A stretch of DNA of 64,000 bases from Phaeodactylibacter luteus. GTDB lineage: Bacteria > Bacteroidota > Bacteroidia > Chitinophagales > Saprospiraceae. Below are positions 54,459 through 61,782 of this stretch, piece after piece. The stretch spans positions 58,384 through 122,383 of the forward strand of contig NZ_VOOR01000013.1 of assembly GCF_007993045.1 (NCBI RefSeq), in the 5' to 3' direction. Numbering within the stretch: the first letter of the stretch is position 1; each line of letters begins with the position of its first letter. The notes under the pieces are model-generated. The model worked only from the letters and a program-made list of their open reading frames with translations, was not told where the DNA came from and ran no database searches. Position numbers and translations under genes: made by a program.

Positions 54459-55571
54459 ATGCTCGACCTATTCTTCGGCTTCATCACCGCATTCCTCATC
54501 ACCTACCTCGCCATCCCCCCCGTCATCAGGATAGCCGTAGACAAACACCTATTCGATAAGCCCGGCCACCGCAGCTCCCACTTTGTCGCCACCCCCTCCA
54601 TTGGCGGAGTAGGCATATTCGCCGGCTTCCTCATTGCCGTCCTGCTTTGGGTCCCCTTCCAAGCCTACGCCCACCTCCAATACATCATCGGCGCAGTACT
54701 AGTCATCTTCATGATGGGCCTCAAAGACGACCTCGCACCTATGGCAGCCAAAAAAAAGCTCCTCATACAAATAGCCGTTGCCATCCTCCTCGCCATTGCA
54801 TCCGACATCCGCATTGCCAGCTTCCAAGGCATGCTCGGCTGGTGGAACGACATGCCCTATGCCCTCTCCCTAATCCTCTCTGTGTTCACCATTTTGGTCA
54901 TCACCAACGCCTTCAACCTCATAGACGGCATCAACGGGCTATCCTCCAGCTTAGGCATTTTTGCCTGCCTCCTGCTCGGCACATGGTTCTACGGCTCCGG
55001 ATTCCAAGAGCTCGCCATCCTCGCCAGCATCACCGCCGGCGCATACACCGCATTTTTGCCCTTTAACGTCATCCCCCCCGCTAAGACCTTCATGGGCGAC
55101 ACCGGCTCCCTACTTCTAGGCACAATGACCGCCATCCTAACCATCTCATTCATTGAAAAATCTGCCGCCCTTTCGCCCAGCCACCCTTGGAAACTCGATG
55201 CCGTGCCCGTCCTCGCCATGTCCGTCATCGTAGTCCCCCTTTTCGATACCATCCGAGTCTTCTCTACCCGCATCTACCGAGGCTCCTCCCCTTTTACTCC
55301 CGACCGCCGGCACATCCACCACCTCCTCCTCGATTTTGGGCTCTCCCATACCCAAGCTACCCTTTCCCTGCTCCTCTTCACCGCCCTAATCACTGCCATT
55401 GCACTGACCGGACAATACTTCCTCGAAAGGCACCTCCTCCTTGCCCTCCTCCTCCTGATTACCGGTGGCACCACCTATTGGCTACACGAAGCTGTAAAAC
55501 GCAGACGCAGAATGTTCAAGCTCCGATCCATCCAAGCCATACGCAACCAGAGAAAACAAAACCAAGGATAA
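54459..55571 (+). CDS. wecA: undecaprenyl-phosphate sugar-1-phosphate transferase (WecA/MraY family)
   Basis: A 370-residue polytopic protein with about eleven membrane segments. Landmarks are DKPGHRSSHFVATPSIGGVGIF, MGLKDDLAPMAAKKKLLIQ (DD metal site), NAFNLIDGINGLSS (NxxNxxDGIDGL-type motif), PAKTFMGDTGSLLLG and the cytoplasmic PDRRHIHHLLLDFG. It transfers a sugar-phosphate, usually GlcNAc-1-P, to undecaprenyl phosphate and so starts the lipid-linked repeat unit. It is the only initiating transferase seen in the locus; a WbaP/WcaJ type is absent. Confidence 0.93.
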   Translation: MLDLFFGFITAFLITYLAIPPVIRIAVDKHLFDKPGHRSSHFVATPSIGGVGIFAGFLIAVLLWVPFQAYAHLQYIIGAVLVIFMMGLKDDLAPMAAKKKLLIQIAVAILLAIASDIRIASFQGMLGWWNDMPYALSLILSVFTILVITNAFNLIDGINGLSSSLGIFACLLLGTWFYGSGFQELAILASITAGAYTAFLPFNVIPPAKTFMGDTGSLLLGTMTAILTISFIEKSAALSPSHPWKLDAVPVLAMSVIVVPLFDTIRVFSTRIYRGSSPFTPDRRHIHHLLLDFGLSHTQATLSLLLFTALITAIALTGQYFLERHLLLALLLLITGGTTYWLHEAVKRRRRMFKLRSIQAIRNQRKQNQG

Positions 55572-55595
55572 CCCCCACCTCCCCCAAAATACGAG

Positions 55596-55680
55596 CTCAC
55601 CTCAACGCGAGCCTGCGAGCCTCCCGCCGCGAGCCGCCGCTGCGCCGCGTATATCCATCCTCCTAAAAAGCGAGCCTCAT
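55596..55680 (+). repeat. GCGAGCCTGCGAGC array 2
   Basis: CGCGAGCCTGCGAGCCTCCC, CCGCGAGCCGCCGCTGCGCC and AAAGCGAGCC phrases, left boundary of the GxxExxY cassette at 55.7 kb. Confidence 0.8.
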
Positions 55681-55702
55681 CAAAAATCTCCCTCCCACTC
55701 TT

Positions 55703-55710
55703 TATCTTTA
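55703..55710 (+). promoter_or_regulatory. -7-like element before GxxExxY gene 2
   Basis: TATCTTTA, one base from TAnnTTTG, 18 bases before the ATG. Suggests the cassette carries its own promoter. Confidence 0.5.
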
Positions 55711-55728
55711 CAAAAAACACCAAACCCC

Positions 55729-56139
55729 ATGCATGAAAACAAAATCGCCGATATCATCCTAGACGAAGCCTTCGCCGTCCACCGCCATTACGGCCCAGGC
55801 CTATTCGAACGCGTTTACGAAGCCTCCCTCGAAGCCCGCCTAAAAGCCAGAGGACTATTCGTCGAACGCCAAAAAACCATCCTCATCAATGACGAATACG
55901 TTCAAAACGAACCCGGTTTCGTCGCAGACCTGTTCGTCGAAGGACTCGTCATCATAGAACTCAAAGCTGTAGACCGCATCACCCCAAAATTCAAACGCCA
56001 ACTCTTCACCTACCTCAAACTGACCAACAGAAGGCTCGGCCTCCTCCTCAACTTCGATGAAGCCCTACTCAAAAATGGCATCACCCGCATCGCAAGGGGC
56101 CTCACCCAAGACCATTACCCTCCCTACCACCTTCCTTAA
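55729..56139 (+). CDS. GxxExxY protein (PDDEXK_3), second copy
   Basis: A 136-residue member of the same family as the 47.2 kb gene: GPGLFERVYEASLEARLKARG carries the GxxExxY signature, and FVADLFVEGLVIIELKAVDRI the nuclease-like Asp/Glu-Lys core; LGLLLNFDEALLKNGITRI is the usual ending. The C-terminal YPPYHLP tail reads into the following array. Flanked on both sides by GCGAGCC arrays, with a -7-like box just upstream. Function unknown. Confidence 0.87.
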   Translation: MHENKIADIILDEAFAVHRHYGPGLFERVYEASLEARLKARGLFVERQKTILINDEYVQNEPGFVADLFVEGLVIIELKAVDRITPKFKRQLFTYLKLTNRRLGLLLNFDEALLKNGITRIARGLTQDHYPPYHLP

Positions 56140-56141
56140 CC

Positions 56142-56372
56142 CCCGCGAGCCTGCGAGCAAAAAACAAAAGCGAGCCTGCGAGCAAAAAACCGCGAGCCTG
56201 CGAGCCCCCCCGCCGCGAGCCGCCGCTGCGCCGCGCCCGCCGCGTGAACCCTCCCCCATGCCCCCCTCGAGCAAAAAACAAAAGCGAGCCCTCGAGCAAA
56301 AACCCGTCGCGAGCCTGCGAGCAAAACCCCGCGAGCCCGCGAGCAAAAACCCGCGAGCCTGCGAGCCCCCTC
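56142..56372 (+). repeat. GCGAGCCTGCGAGC array 3
   Basis: Dense CGCGAGCCTGCGAGCAAAAA units. The middle (about 56210-56265) repeats the CGCCGCTGCGCCGCGCCCGC and GTGAACCCTCCCCCATGCCC phrases of array 1. Confidence 0.85.
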
Positions 56373-56404
56373 CCAAAAACCCCCTCCAAACGCCCACTAT
56401 AGCC

Positions 56405-56412
56405 TATCTTTG
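56405..56412 (+). promoter_or_regulatory. -7 promoter element, possibly leaderless transcript
   Basis: TATCTTTG ends four bases before the ATG at 56417. If transcription starts the usual few bases after this element, the mRNA would begin at or next to the start codon. Confidence 0.6.
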
Positions 56413-56416
56413 CACC

Positions 56417-58021
56417 ATGAGCACAAGACTACTCCTCCTCCTATCCGCCCTGCTGCCCCCTTTCCTGAGCAGCGCACAGTACCAACTCTCCGAGCTGGCC
56501 ACAGCAGAAGCCCGCTGGTACGAAAACAGCCTGCTGCGCGACAGCCATCAGGTCCACACCGCCATACGCCCGTGGCGGCAGCACGATATCGCCCCCTTCG
56601 ACCGCCGGGGCGAGCTCCTCAGCCAAGCGCCCGCACCCGACGGCACCTTCTGGAACTGGGCCGCCCGCAAAGCGTTCTACGAAGACTTCCTCACCGCACA
56701 AGGCGACAACTACGCCCTCACCCTCAACCCCATCGTCCACTTCAGCTATGGGCAAGACCGGGCCGCCACCTTCGGCAGCACCTACCGCAACAGCCGGGGC
56801 GCACGCATCGAAGTACAGCTGGGCGAGCACGTCTCCGCCTATTCCACCCTCGTAGAGACCCAGGCCCGCCTGCCCAACCACGTTACCGCTTTCGCCAAGT
56901 CCGACCGCGTAGTGCCCGGCTATTGGCTCGCCAAGCCCTTCCGGGAAGAAGCCTGGGACTACGCCTACGCCGCCGGGGAGGTCGCCTACACCCCCAACAG
57001 CATCTTCCACTTCCGCGCAGGCCACGGCAAGCAGTTCATAGGCGAAGGGCACCGCTCCATGCTCCTCTCCGACAACGCCATCAACTACCCCTATTTCCGC
57101 ATCGAGACCACCTTCGGCAAGGTCAAGTACGTCAATACCTGGGCCATGCTCAACGACATCCGCGACAGCGTGCGGGTAGGCGGCAACTACGCCAAGAAAT
57201 ACCTGTCGATGCACTACCTGAGCGTCAACATCGGGCGGGGCTTCAACATCGCCCTGTTCGAAGGGCTGATGTGGGGCAGCGAGCTCAATGAGTTCGGCTT
57301 CGACCTCAACTTCCTCAACCCCGTCATCCTCTACCGGCCCGTGGAGTTTGCGCAGGGCTTCACCGGGGGCAACATCCTCATGGGGCTCAACACCTCCTAC
57401 CGCTTCCGCAACGGCATGCAAGCCTACGCACAGTTCGCCATGGACGAGTTCACCTTCTCTGCGGTGCGCAATTGGGGGGAAGGCTCCTGGCTCAATATGA
57501 TGGGCGGGCAGCTGGGGCTGAAATGGGGGGATGCCTTCGGTGCCCGGGGGCTCTTCCTGCGGGCAGAGTACAACCTGGCCCGGCCCTACCTCTACGCCCA
57601 CCGCAACCCCATCACCAATTGGGGGCACTACGCACAGCCGCTCGCCCACCCCTGGGGCGCCAATTTCGAGGAGCTCATCCTTCAGGCGCACTACCGCCGG
57701 GGGCGCTGGGAAGCACAGGCGCGCTTCCACGCCGGGCAGGCGGGGCGCGACCGGGGCGGGGAGAACTTCGGGGGCAATATCTTCAATTCGTTCGATGAGC
57801 GGGCCACCGATACGGGCGTGTTCACCCCACACGGCGCGGTGAGCCGCTTGCAATACCTCGATGCCGAGCTGGCCTACCTCTTCAACCCGAGCTACAACCT
57901 CCGCCTGCGGCTGGGCGCACGCCTGCGGCGGGAAACCGGGGATGCCCCCCTCTTCCCCAATAGCGAACAGGTGTTTTTTGGGCTGAGCACGAACGTCTAC
58001 CGCTCCTACCAGGATTTCTGA
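56417..58021 (+). CDS. outer-membrane beta-barrel protein, Wzi/RemB-like
   Basis: 534 residues from the ATG at 56417; an open frame extends 360 bases upstream through array DNA and is not credible. A signal peptide (LLLLLSALLPPFLSSAQ) precedes a series of aromatic-ended beta strands (IVHFSYGQDR, ARIEVQLGEHVSAYSTLVE, FHFRAGHGKQFIGEGHRSMLLSD, FGFDLNFLNPVILYRPVEFA) that resemble capsule-assembly protein Wzi and the gliding protein RemB. It would hold or secrete polysaccharide at the cell surface. Placement at the end of the locus supports a capsule role. Confidence 0.82.
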   Translation: MSTRLLLLLSALLPPFLSSAQYQLSELATAEARWYENSLLRDSHQVHTAIRPWRQHDIAPFDRRGELLSQAPAPDGTFWNWAARKAFYEDFLTAQGDNYALTLNPIVHFSYGQDRAATFGSTYRNSRGARIEVQLGEHVSAYSTLVETQARLPNHVTAFAKSDRVVPGYWLAKPFREEAWDYAYAAGEVAYTPNSIFHFRAGHGKQFIGEGHRSMLLSDNAINYPYFRIETTFGKVKYVNTWAMLNDIRDSVRVGGNYAKKYLSMHYLSVNIGRGFNIALFEGLMWGSELNEFGFDLNFLNPVILYRPVEFAQGFTGGNILMGLNTSYRFRNGMQAYAQFAMDEFTFSAVRNWGEGSWLNMMGGQLGLKWGDAFGARGLFLRAEYNLARPYLYAHRNPITNWGHYAQPLAHPWGANFEELILQAHYRRGRWEAQARFHAGQAGRDRGGENFGGNIFNSFDERATDTGVFTPHGAVSRLQYLDAELAYLFNPSYNLRLRLGARLRRETGDAPLFPNSEQVFFGLSTNVYRSYQDF

Positions 58022-58043
58022 CCCCGGCGGGCGCCGCTCAAGC

Positions 58044-58679
58044 CTACCCCAACAACCTTTTCCAATTCCCTTTGCGGAACACCAATACCGCCCAAAGCAC
58101 CAGCACAAACACCACTTTCACCCCCAGGGTGAGGACATAGATCAGCCCGTGGACGATGCGCAGCAGCCAGGGCGGGGTGGCATAGATGGCATGCTCCGCC
58201 TGATTGAAGAACGCCAACAGCATCAACGCAATTTTGAATACCGTGAACAGGTAAAATACCAGGGTGCCAATGCCCAGCCCCAACGCTTTTTCGCGCCAGC
58301 TGACCGGTGACAGCAGCATCAGTGCCACAAAGAACAGGTAAAAGCTGAGGAACATATTATAGAACTTCACCTTGTATATCTCCGCCCGGACCTGAAAGCT
58401 CCCCGGCTTCGCCCCTAAGCTCGCCCGCTGATTGCGCAGCCGCGCCAGCTCTTTCCTCCCGATGAAGCCCACATCTATCATCTGCGGGCCCTCCTTCCCC
58501 TCGCTGAGGTCGATATACCCTTTGCCGAACAGCCCTTGCAGAATAGGGGCCGTAGGCTTGCGGTACAAGGCATTGCAGGCACTGCCCACGGCAGGGGCCA
58601 TGCTCAGCCCCGTCAGGGTGCCATACAGCAGCATGAAATAGAGGAAATACTTCAGCCCTGCTTTGACGATATCATTCAT
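58044..58679 (-). CDS. exosortase H-associated membrane protein
   Basis: A 211-residue inner-membrane protein with a first membrane segment at residues 8-30 and about three more from residue 110 to 200. It overlaps the exosortase gene by 8 bases, downstream of it. A membrane protein of this size and layout accompanies XrtH in other genomes, and I take it to be that partner. The segment of about 60 residues after the first helix (with ILQGLFGKGYIDLSEGKEGPQMIDVGFIGRKE) should be periplasmic. Function not known. Confidence 0.75.
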   Translation of the reverse strand: MNDIVKAGLKYFLYFMLLYGTLTGLSMAPAVGSACNALYRKPTAPILQGLFGKGYIDLSEGKEGPQMIDVGFIGRKELARLRNQRASLGAKPGSFQVRAEIYKVKFYNMFLSFYLFFVALMLLSPVSWREKALGLGIGTLVFYLFTVFKIALMLLAFFNQAEHAIYATPPWLLRIVHGLIYVLTLGVKVVFVLVLWAVLVFRKGNWKRLLG

Positions 58680-59244
58680 GAGCCTTGGCGGTTTGCGCTT
58701 TTTGGGTAGACCAGTTCATCCAGATGAACCACAGCAGCACGCTGATCATGGTGAAGACGATAAAGCCCCCTTGTATGTGCAGGAACTCGAAAACGGCTTC
58801 CGAAAAATGCAGCCCGGCCAGGTAGAGCCCTGCAATGCGCAGCAGGTTGAGCGCGAACAAGAAGAGGACGCCCCAGAGCATGCCGGGGGCTTTGTACCGG
58901 AAAGCGACCGGGAAAATCGCGATCCCGCTGACCAGGATGGCCATGGCCTCTAGCCCGTCGCAGCCGCTCTTGATGTTGACCGCAAAATCTGCCCCCGCTA
59001 TGCTCGTGCCATTGACGAGGGTATCGTGCCCAATAGCCCGCAGCAGCGCATTGCTGAGCTGCGCCTGTGCATTCAGGAAAGGGCCTTCCAGGTACTGCCG
59101 GTAAAGGGAAGAATAGTAAAAAAGATAAAACAGGCCCATACAGGCGATAAAGCCCAATAAAAACCGGAAGATCGGATGCCGGTCCCTGATCCAGGGAAGG
59201 CCTGCCCTGCCCCCCTGCTTACGCTTTCTTTTGTCCGAAGCCAT
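58672..59244 (-). CDS. xrtH: exosortase, XrtH type
   Basis: About 190 residues from the ATG at 59244, chosen over an upstream ATG that starts inside an inverted-repeat element. It has five or so membrane segments. The exosortase catalytic triad is visible: Cys in NIKSGCDGLEAMAIL, Arg in LFALNLLRIAGLYL and His in VFEFLHIQGGFIVF. Exosortases cut and process proteins bearing a C-terminal sorting signal. The XrtH group recognises IPTLxxWG-type signals, and such a protein is encoded 470 bases upstream (59713-61035), which supports the subtype. Confidence 0.88.
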   Translation of the reverse strand: MASDKRKRKQGGRAGLPWIRDRHPIFRFLLGFIACMGLFYLFYYSSLYRQYLEGPFLNAQAQLSNALLRAIGHDTLVNGTSIAGADFAVNIKSGCDGLEAMAILVSGIAIFPVAFRYKAPGMLWGVLFLFALNLLRIAGLYLAGLHFSEAVFEFLHIQGGFIVFTMISVLLWFIWMNWSTQKAQTAKAHE

Positions 59245-59267
59245 AGTCGTCGATTGTTTCCGCTTTT

Positions 59268-59353
59268 GAGCGTGTTGGGGCTTTAGTAATCGGCCTGTCC
59301 CGCTAGCAAGCGGGGCTCTTTTTCGACTAGAAGACCAAAATCCCAATACGCTC
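59268..59353. repeat. short inverted-repeat element upstream of xrtH
   Basis: Ends read GAGCGTGTTGGGG and, on the other strand, GAGCGTATTGGGATTTT. The GTGTTGGGATTT-like end resembles the MITE at 44791. The centre holds a perfect hairpin, CCCGCTAGCAAGCGGG, followed by CTCTTTTT on the plus strand. Confidence 0.6.
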
Positions 59354-59363
59354 TCTTAATTTT

Positions 59364-59457
59364 TTTAGGGGCCACCCCCGCCTCAAGGCGTGGGCCGCTA
59401 CGCTCCGGGGCTCGCTATCCGCTCGGCCCTGCCGGGCGTCCCCCCCTGCGCATCGCT
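59364..59457 (-). repeat. dispersed ~90-bp repeat, copy 2
   Basis: Minus-strand copy of the GGGCCGAGCGGATAGCGAGC core, with GATGCGCAGGGGGGGACGCC on one side and GGCGGGGGTGGCCCC on the other. See copies at 5704 and 61614. Confidence 0.7.
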
Positions 59458-59535
59458 TGTCCGCTGCCAGCAGATAGCCCTCCGCCCCTGCCAAGGGCTG
59501 CCGTCAGCACCTGTGCGCCAAGCCCGCAAAAAACA

Positions 59536-59588
59536 GCCCTGCTAGCACCGCTTTGAGACAGCGGCACTGGCAGGGCATTTTTTTTAGT
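59536..59588. terminator. bidirectional intrinsic terminator
   Basis: GCCCTGC pairs with GCAGGGC and CCGCT with AGCGG in a two-part stem at 59536-59576. An A6 tract just before and a T8 tract just after allow termination in both directions. It lies downstream of the IPTL-CTERM gene, so the minus-strand use is the likely one. Confidence 0.75.
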
Positions 59589-59712
59589 GCGGGTTTGAAG
59601 GGCTTTCGCCATGATAACCCAATGAAGAGGCCCGGTTCATTAAACCTTGAGGGCCATAGGGGCGAGCTCCAAACCTGCGCCTATCTCCTGTCCGGGTGCC
59701 AAGGTTCAGGCA

Positions 59713-61035
59713 TTACCGCTCAGCGCGCCCGGAAGGCATCGCTGCAAAGTGCAGCAGGTAAGCGATGACTGCACCAGACAGCAAGCTGCCAGGCAAGTCC
59801 GCACCGGTCAGCTCATAGCCCGTGAACGCCACTGCGCCCGCAAATACCAGCGCGAAAGCCAGGTAGACCCACGGCAGCACCTTGAGGTACAGAGCACGGT
59901 GGAATGGAAGGCGGTTGCGCTGCCCCGCAGGCAGCTGCCCGCCCCCAGCTAAGGCCATAGCCCGCTGATGCTGTGTGCCGAACACGACGGTCAGGGTGAA
60001 GAGAATGAGCGCAAAGAGGATGAGCCCCCACTCCGACATCGTCGGGATGCCGCCCGCCGGTGCATCCGGAGAACAAGCTACAGGAGAAGCGCCGACGTTG
60101 CGGCTCAAGTCGCAGCCCGGGGCCTGAGAAAAACGGGCGACAATAGAGATCGCACTGCCGTCTGCAGGGATCGTCACCCCGGTAAAGGTATAAGCATTTG
60201 CGCCAATGCTGGCCACAGGCACGCTCACGTTGGCATCGCCGCCCAAGACCAGGTCGCCACCAGCCGGTGCGTTGAAATAAGTCACCGTGATGTCCGCCGT
60301 GAAGGTATCGTCGTTCGCCACATCGTCTGTGCCACCGTTGTCGCAAGCGGAGATATTCGAAGCCGATATGCCTGAGATGCTACAGTTGGAAGAGCAGGCG
60401 ATAGCGTTGATAGGCGCATAGCGCCAGGCAACCCCGCCGGAGAGGTTGGTAGAAGGGTCTTCGAACACACGCATGCCCACGATCACGTTACCGTCGGGCA
60501 CATACATGACCGGGCGCGGGCTGCCGCCGGTGCCGCCTATATTGGGCATAGAGTTGCTGTTGTTGTTGGCATCCCCTGTAGCTACCTCTGTGAGGGGCTT
60601 GGAAGCGCCCATGATGGCGTCCACGGCACAGCCGAGGCGCATCTCGAAGCCAACGATGGCTTCCCCGGGACCCGCATCGACCGGGCCATCGGCCTGATTG
60701 CCCGCGCCAGTGCCATTTGAACAGGTCACCTGTACCGCAGCGCCCAGGCTGCCATCGGGGTTGACCTGCTTGCAGCGGAGGCTGAACTGACTGAGGACTT
60801 CGCCCCCCCATACGTTGCCCTCTAGCCCCTCATAGCCGACCACGACAAAGCCCTCAGGGCAATCGCAGACGTTGGTCTCAACGGCAGCAGGGCCGCAAAA
60901 GCCGCCTACCTCTTTCAAATTGGCGGACAGTTCGCCCACCGCATCGCCTACCTCCACACATTGGGCAGAAGCCGTATGTCCAAAGAAAAACCCCAGTGCC
61001 AGGATCACACTAAGGGCTTGTAAAGCTTTTTTCAT
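59713..61035 (-). CDS. IPTL-CTERM sorting-signal protein with C-terminal extension
   Basis: A 440-residue protein. Signal peptide MKKALQALSVILALGFFFG to ASA; a secreted domain of about 320 residues with many cysteines (CDCPEGFVVVGYEG, VTCSNGTGAG, GCAVDAIMGA) and beta-rich, lectin-like or jacalin-like repeats VVGYE/IVGFEMRLGC/IVGMRVFED. At about residue 330 the sorting signal PTMSEWGLILFALILFTL follows, then a basic stretch. Unlike classic IPTL-CTERM proteins, about 85 further residues follow, with two more hydrophobic segments (VYLAFALVFAGAVAFTGYEL and SLLSGAVIAYLLHFAAM). Probable exosortase H substrate. Confidence 0.85.
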   Translation of the reverse strand: MKKALQALSVILALGFFFGHTASAQCVEVGDAVGELSANLKEVGGFCGPAAVETNVCDCPEGFVVVGYEGLEGNVWGGEVLSQFSLRCKQVNPDGSLGAAVQVTCSNGTGAGNQADGPVDAGPGEAIVGFEMRLGCAVDAIMGASKPLTEVATGDANNNSNSMPNIGGTGGSPRPVMYVPDGNVIVGMRVFEDPSTNLSGGVAWRYAPINAIACSSNCSISGISASNISACDNGGTDDVANDDTFTADITVTYFNAPAGGDLVLGGDANVSVPVASIGANAYTFTGVTIPADGSAISIVARFSQAPGCDLSRNVGASPVACSPDAPAGGIPTMSEWGLILFALILFTLTVVFGTQHQRAMALAGGGQLPAGQRNRLPFHRALYLKVLPWVYLAFALVFAGAVAFTGYELTGADLPGSLLSGAVIAYLLHFAAMPSGRAER

Positions 61036-61080
61036 GTCAGAATAATTATGATTTGTTTAAAATAGGTTTTCGGTATTGTG

Positions 61081-61249
61081 CTAGTGCCTTAAGTCACAAA
61101 TCTCTGATACTTAAGTTGAAGTTATTTGCCAGCTAATCAAGGCGAAGGTTCGCGACTTTAGCCCGAGCTAAAGGAGCGGTTCTTTAACGAAGAGTAGGCG
61201 GAAAAGAACGAAACTTGGGGTGGCAAGGATTTATGGCTTGAGGCACTAG
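61081..61249. mobile_element. MITE-like inverted-repeat element
   Basis: Ends CTAGTGCCTTAAGTCACAAAT and, on the other strand, CTAGTGCCTCAAGCCATAAA. About 169 bases, no open frame. The centre has TTTAGCCCGAGCTAAAGG and AACGAAGAGTAGG, close to TAGCCTGAGCTAAGCGA and AACGAAGTACAGG in the element at 44791. Sits upstream of the IPTL-CTERM gene. Confidence 0.65.
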
Positions 61250-61489
61250 AGCGCTAAGCGTCAATTTGTTTATTTGTCAGCCGAACACAAAGCTCCGGCC
61301 GGGCCGGATGTGCAGCGGAGTAGGGTCAGTAAGGCCGTTTTCTTCTGCTCAAAAGAACAGGCTAAAGATATGCTGACGCTATACCCTCATACTTTAAAAT
61401 AAAATTAGCCTTTTTCCTTGTGCCCCAATAGAAAACCATCAATTAAATGGTCTTCAGGATGACAAAAAAACAGCCTTGCCCCAAAACCG

Positions 61490-61524
61490 AGAAAGCCCGC
61501 CCGGACGTACCGGGCAGGCTTTCT
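61490..61524 (-). terminator. strong hairpin, probable terminator region of dnaK
   Basis: AGAAAGCCCGCCCGG pairs with CCGGGCAGGCTTTCT around ACGTA with one mismatch. On the minus strand it is followed by GGTTTTGGGG and, 19 bases on, a T7 run. It is 258 bases past the dnaK stop, so it may end that transcript, though the weak U tract directly after the stem makes this uncertain. Confidence 0.55.
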
Positions 61525-61613
61525 GCGCTATATCAAGGCTTTTGAGGGCTGGGCGTAACCCAAAATGTCGCTAGTGTTTAGCCTTGCCGGCTTTGGGATA
61601 GAGCCGGCCTAGC

Positions 61614-61722
61614 GCTGCGCAGGGGTGGCCGAAGGCCAGACCCGACGCCTGTAGGGCGAGGGGCCGAGCGGACAGCGAGCCCCGGAGCATAGCGGCACCT
61701 GCCGTCAGGCAGGGGCAGGCCC
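61614..61722 (+). repeat. dispersed ~90-bp repeat, copy 3
   Basis: GCTGCGCAGGGGTGGCC, then GGGCCGAGCGGACAGCGAGC and CCCGGAGCATAGCGGC, then GGCAGGGGCAGGCCCC. Same layout as copies 1 and 2. Placed between the hairpin and the dnaK stop. Confidence 0.7.
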
Positions 61723-61782
61723 CAATCCTTACGGAGGGGGCAGGCCCAAAAAAAGCGACAATCTGGTTTGCGCCCTGAGGGC

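Noticed and set aside
56057..56416. N-terminal extension of the Wzi/RemB-like gene
   Set aside because: Encoded by the GCGAGCC array and the end of the GxxExxY gene. The signal peptide begins at the ATG at 56417.
56441..58108. 555-codon open frame antisense to the Wzi/RemB-like gene
   Set aside because: GC-rich third positions of the real gene keep the complement open. The sense frame has a signal peptide and beta-barrel pattern; the antisense frame has nothing recognisable.
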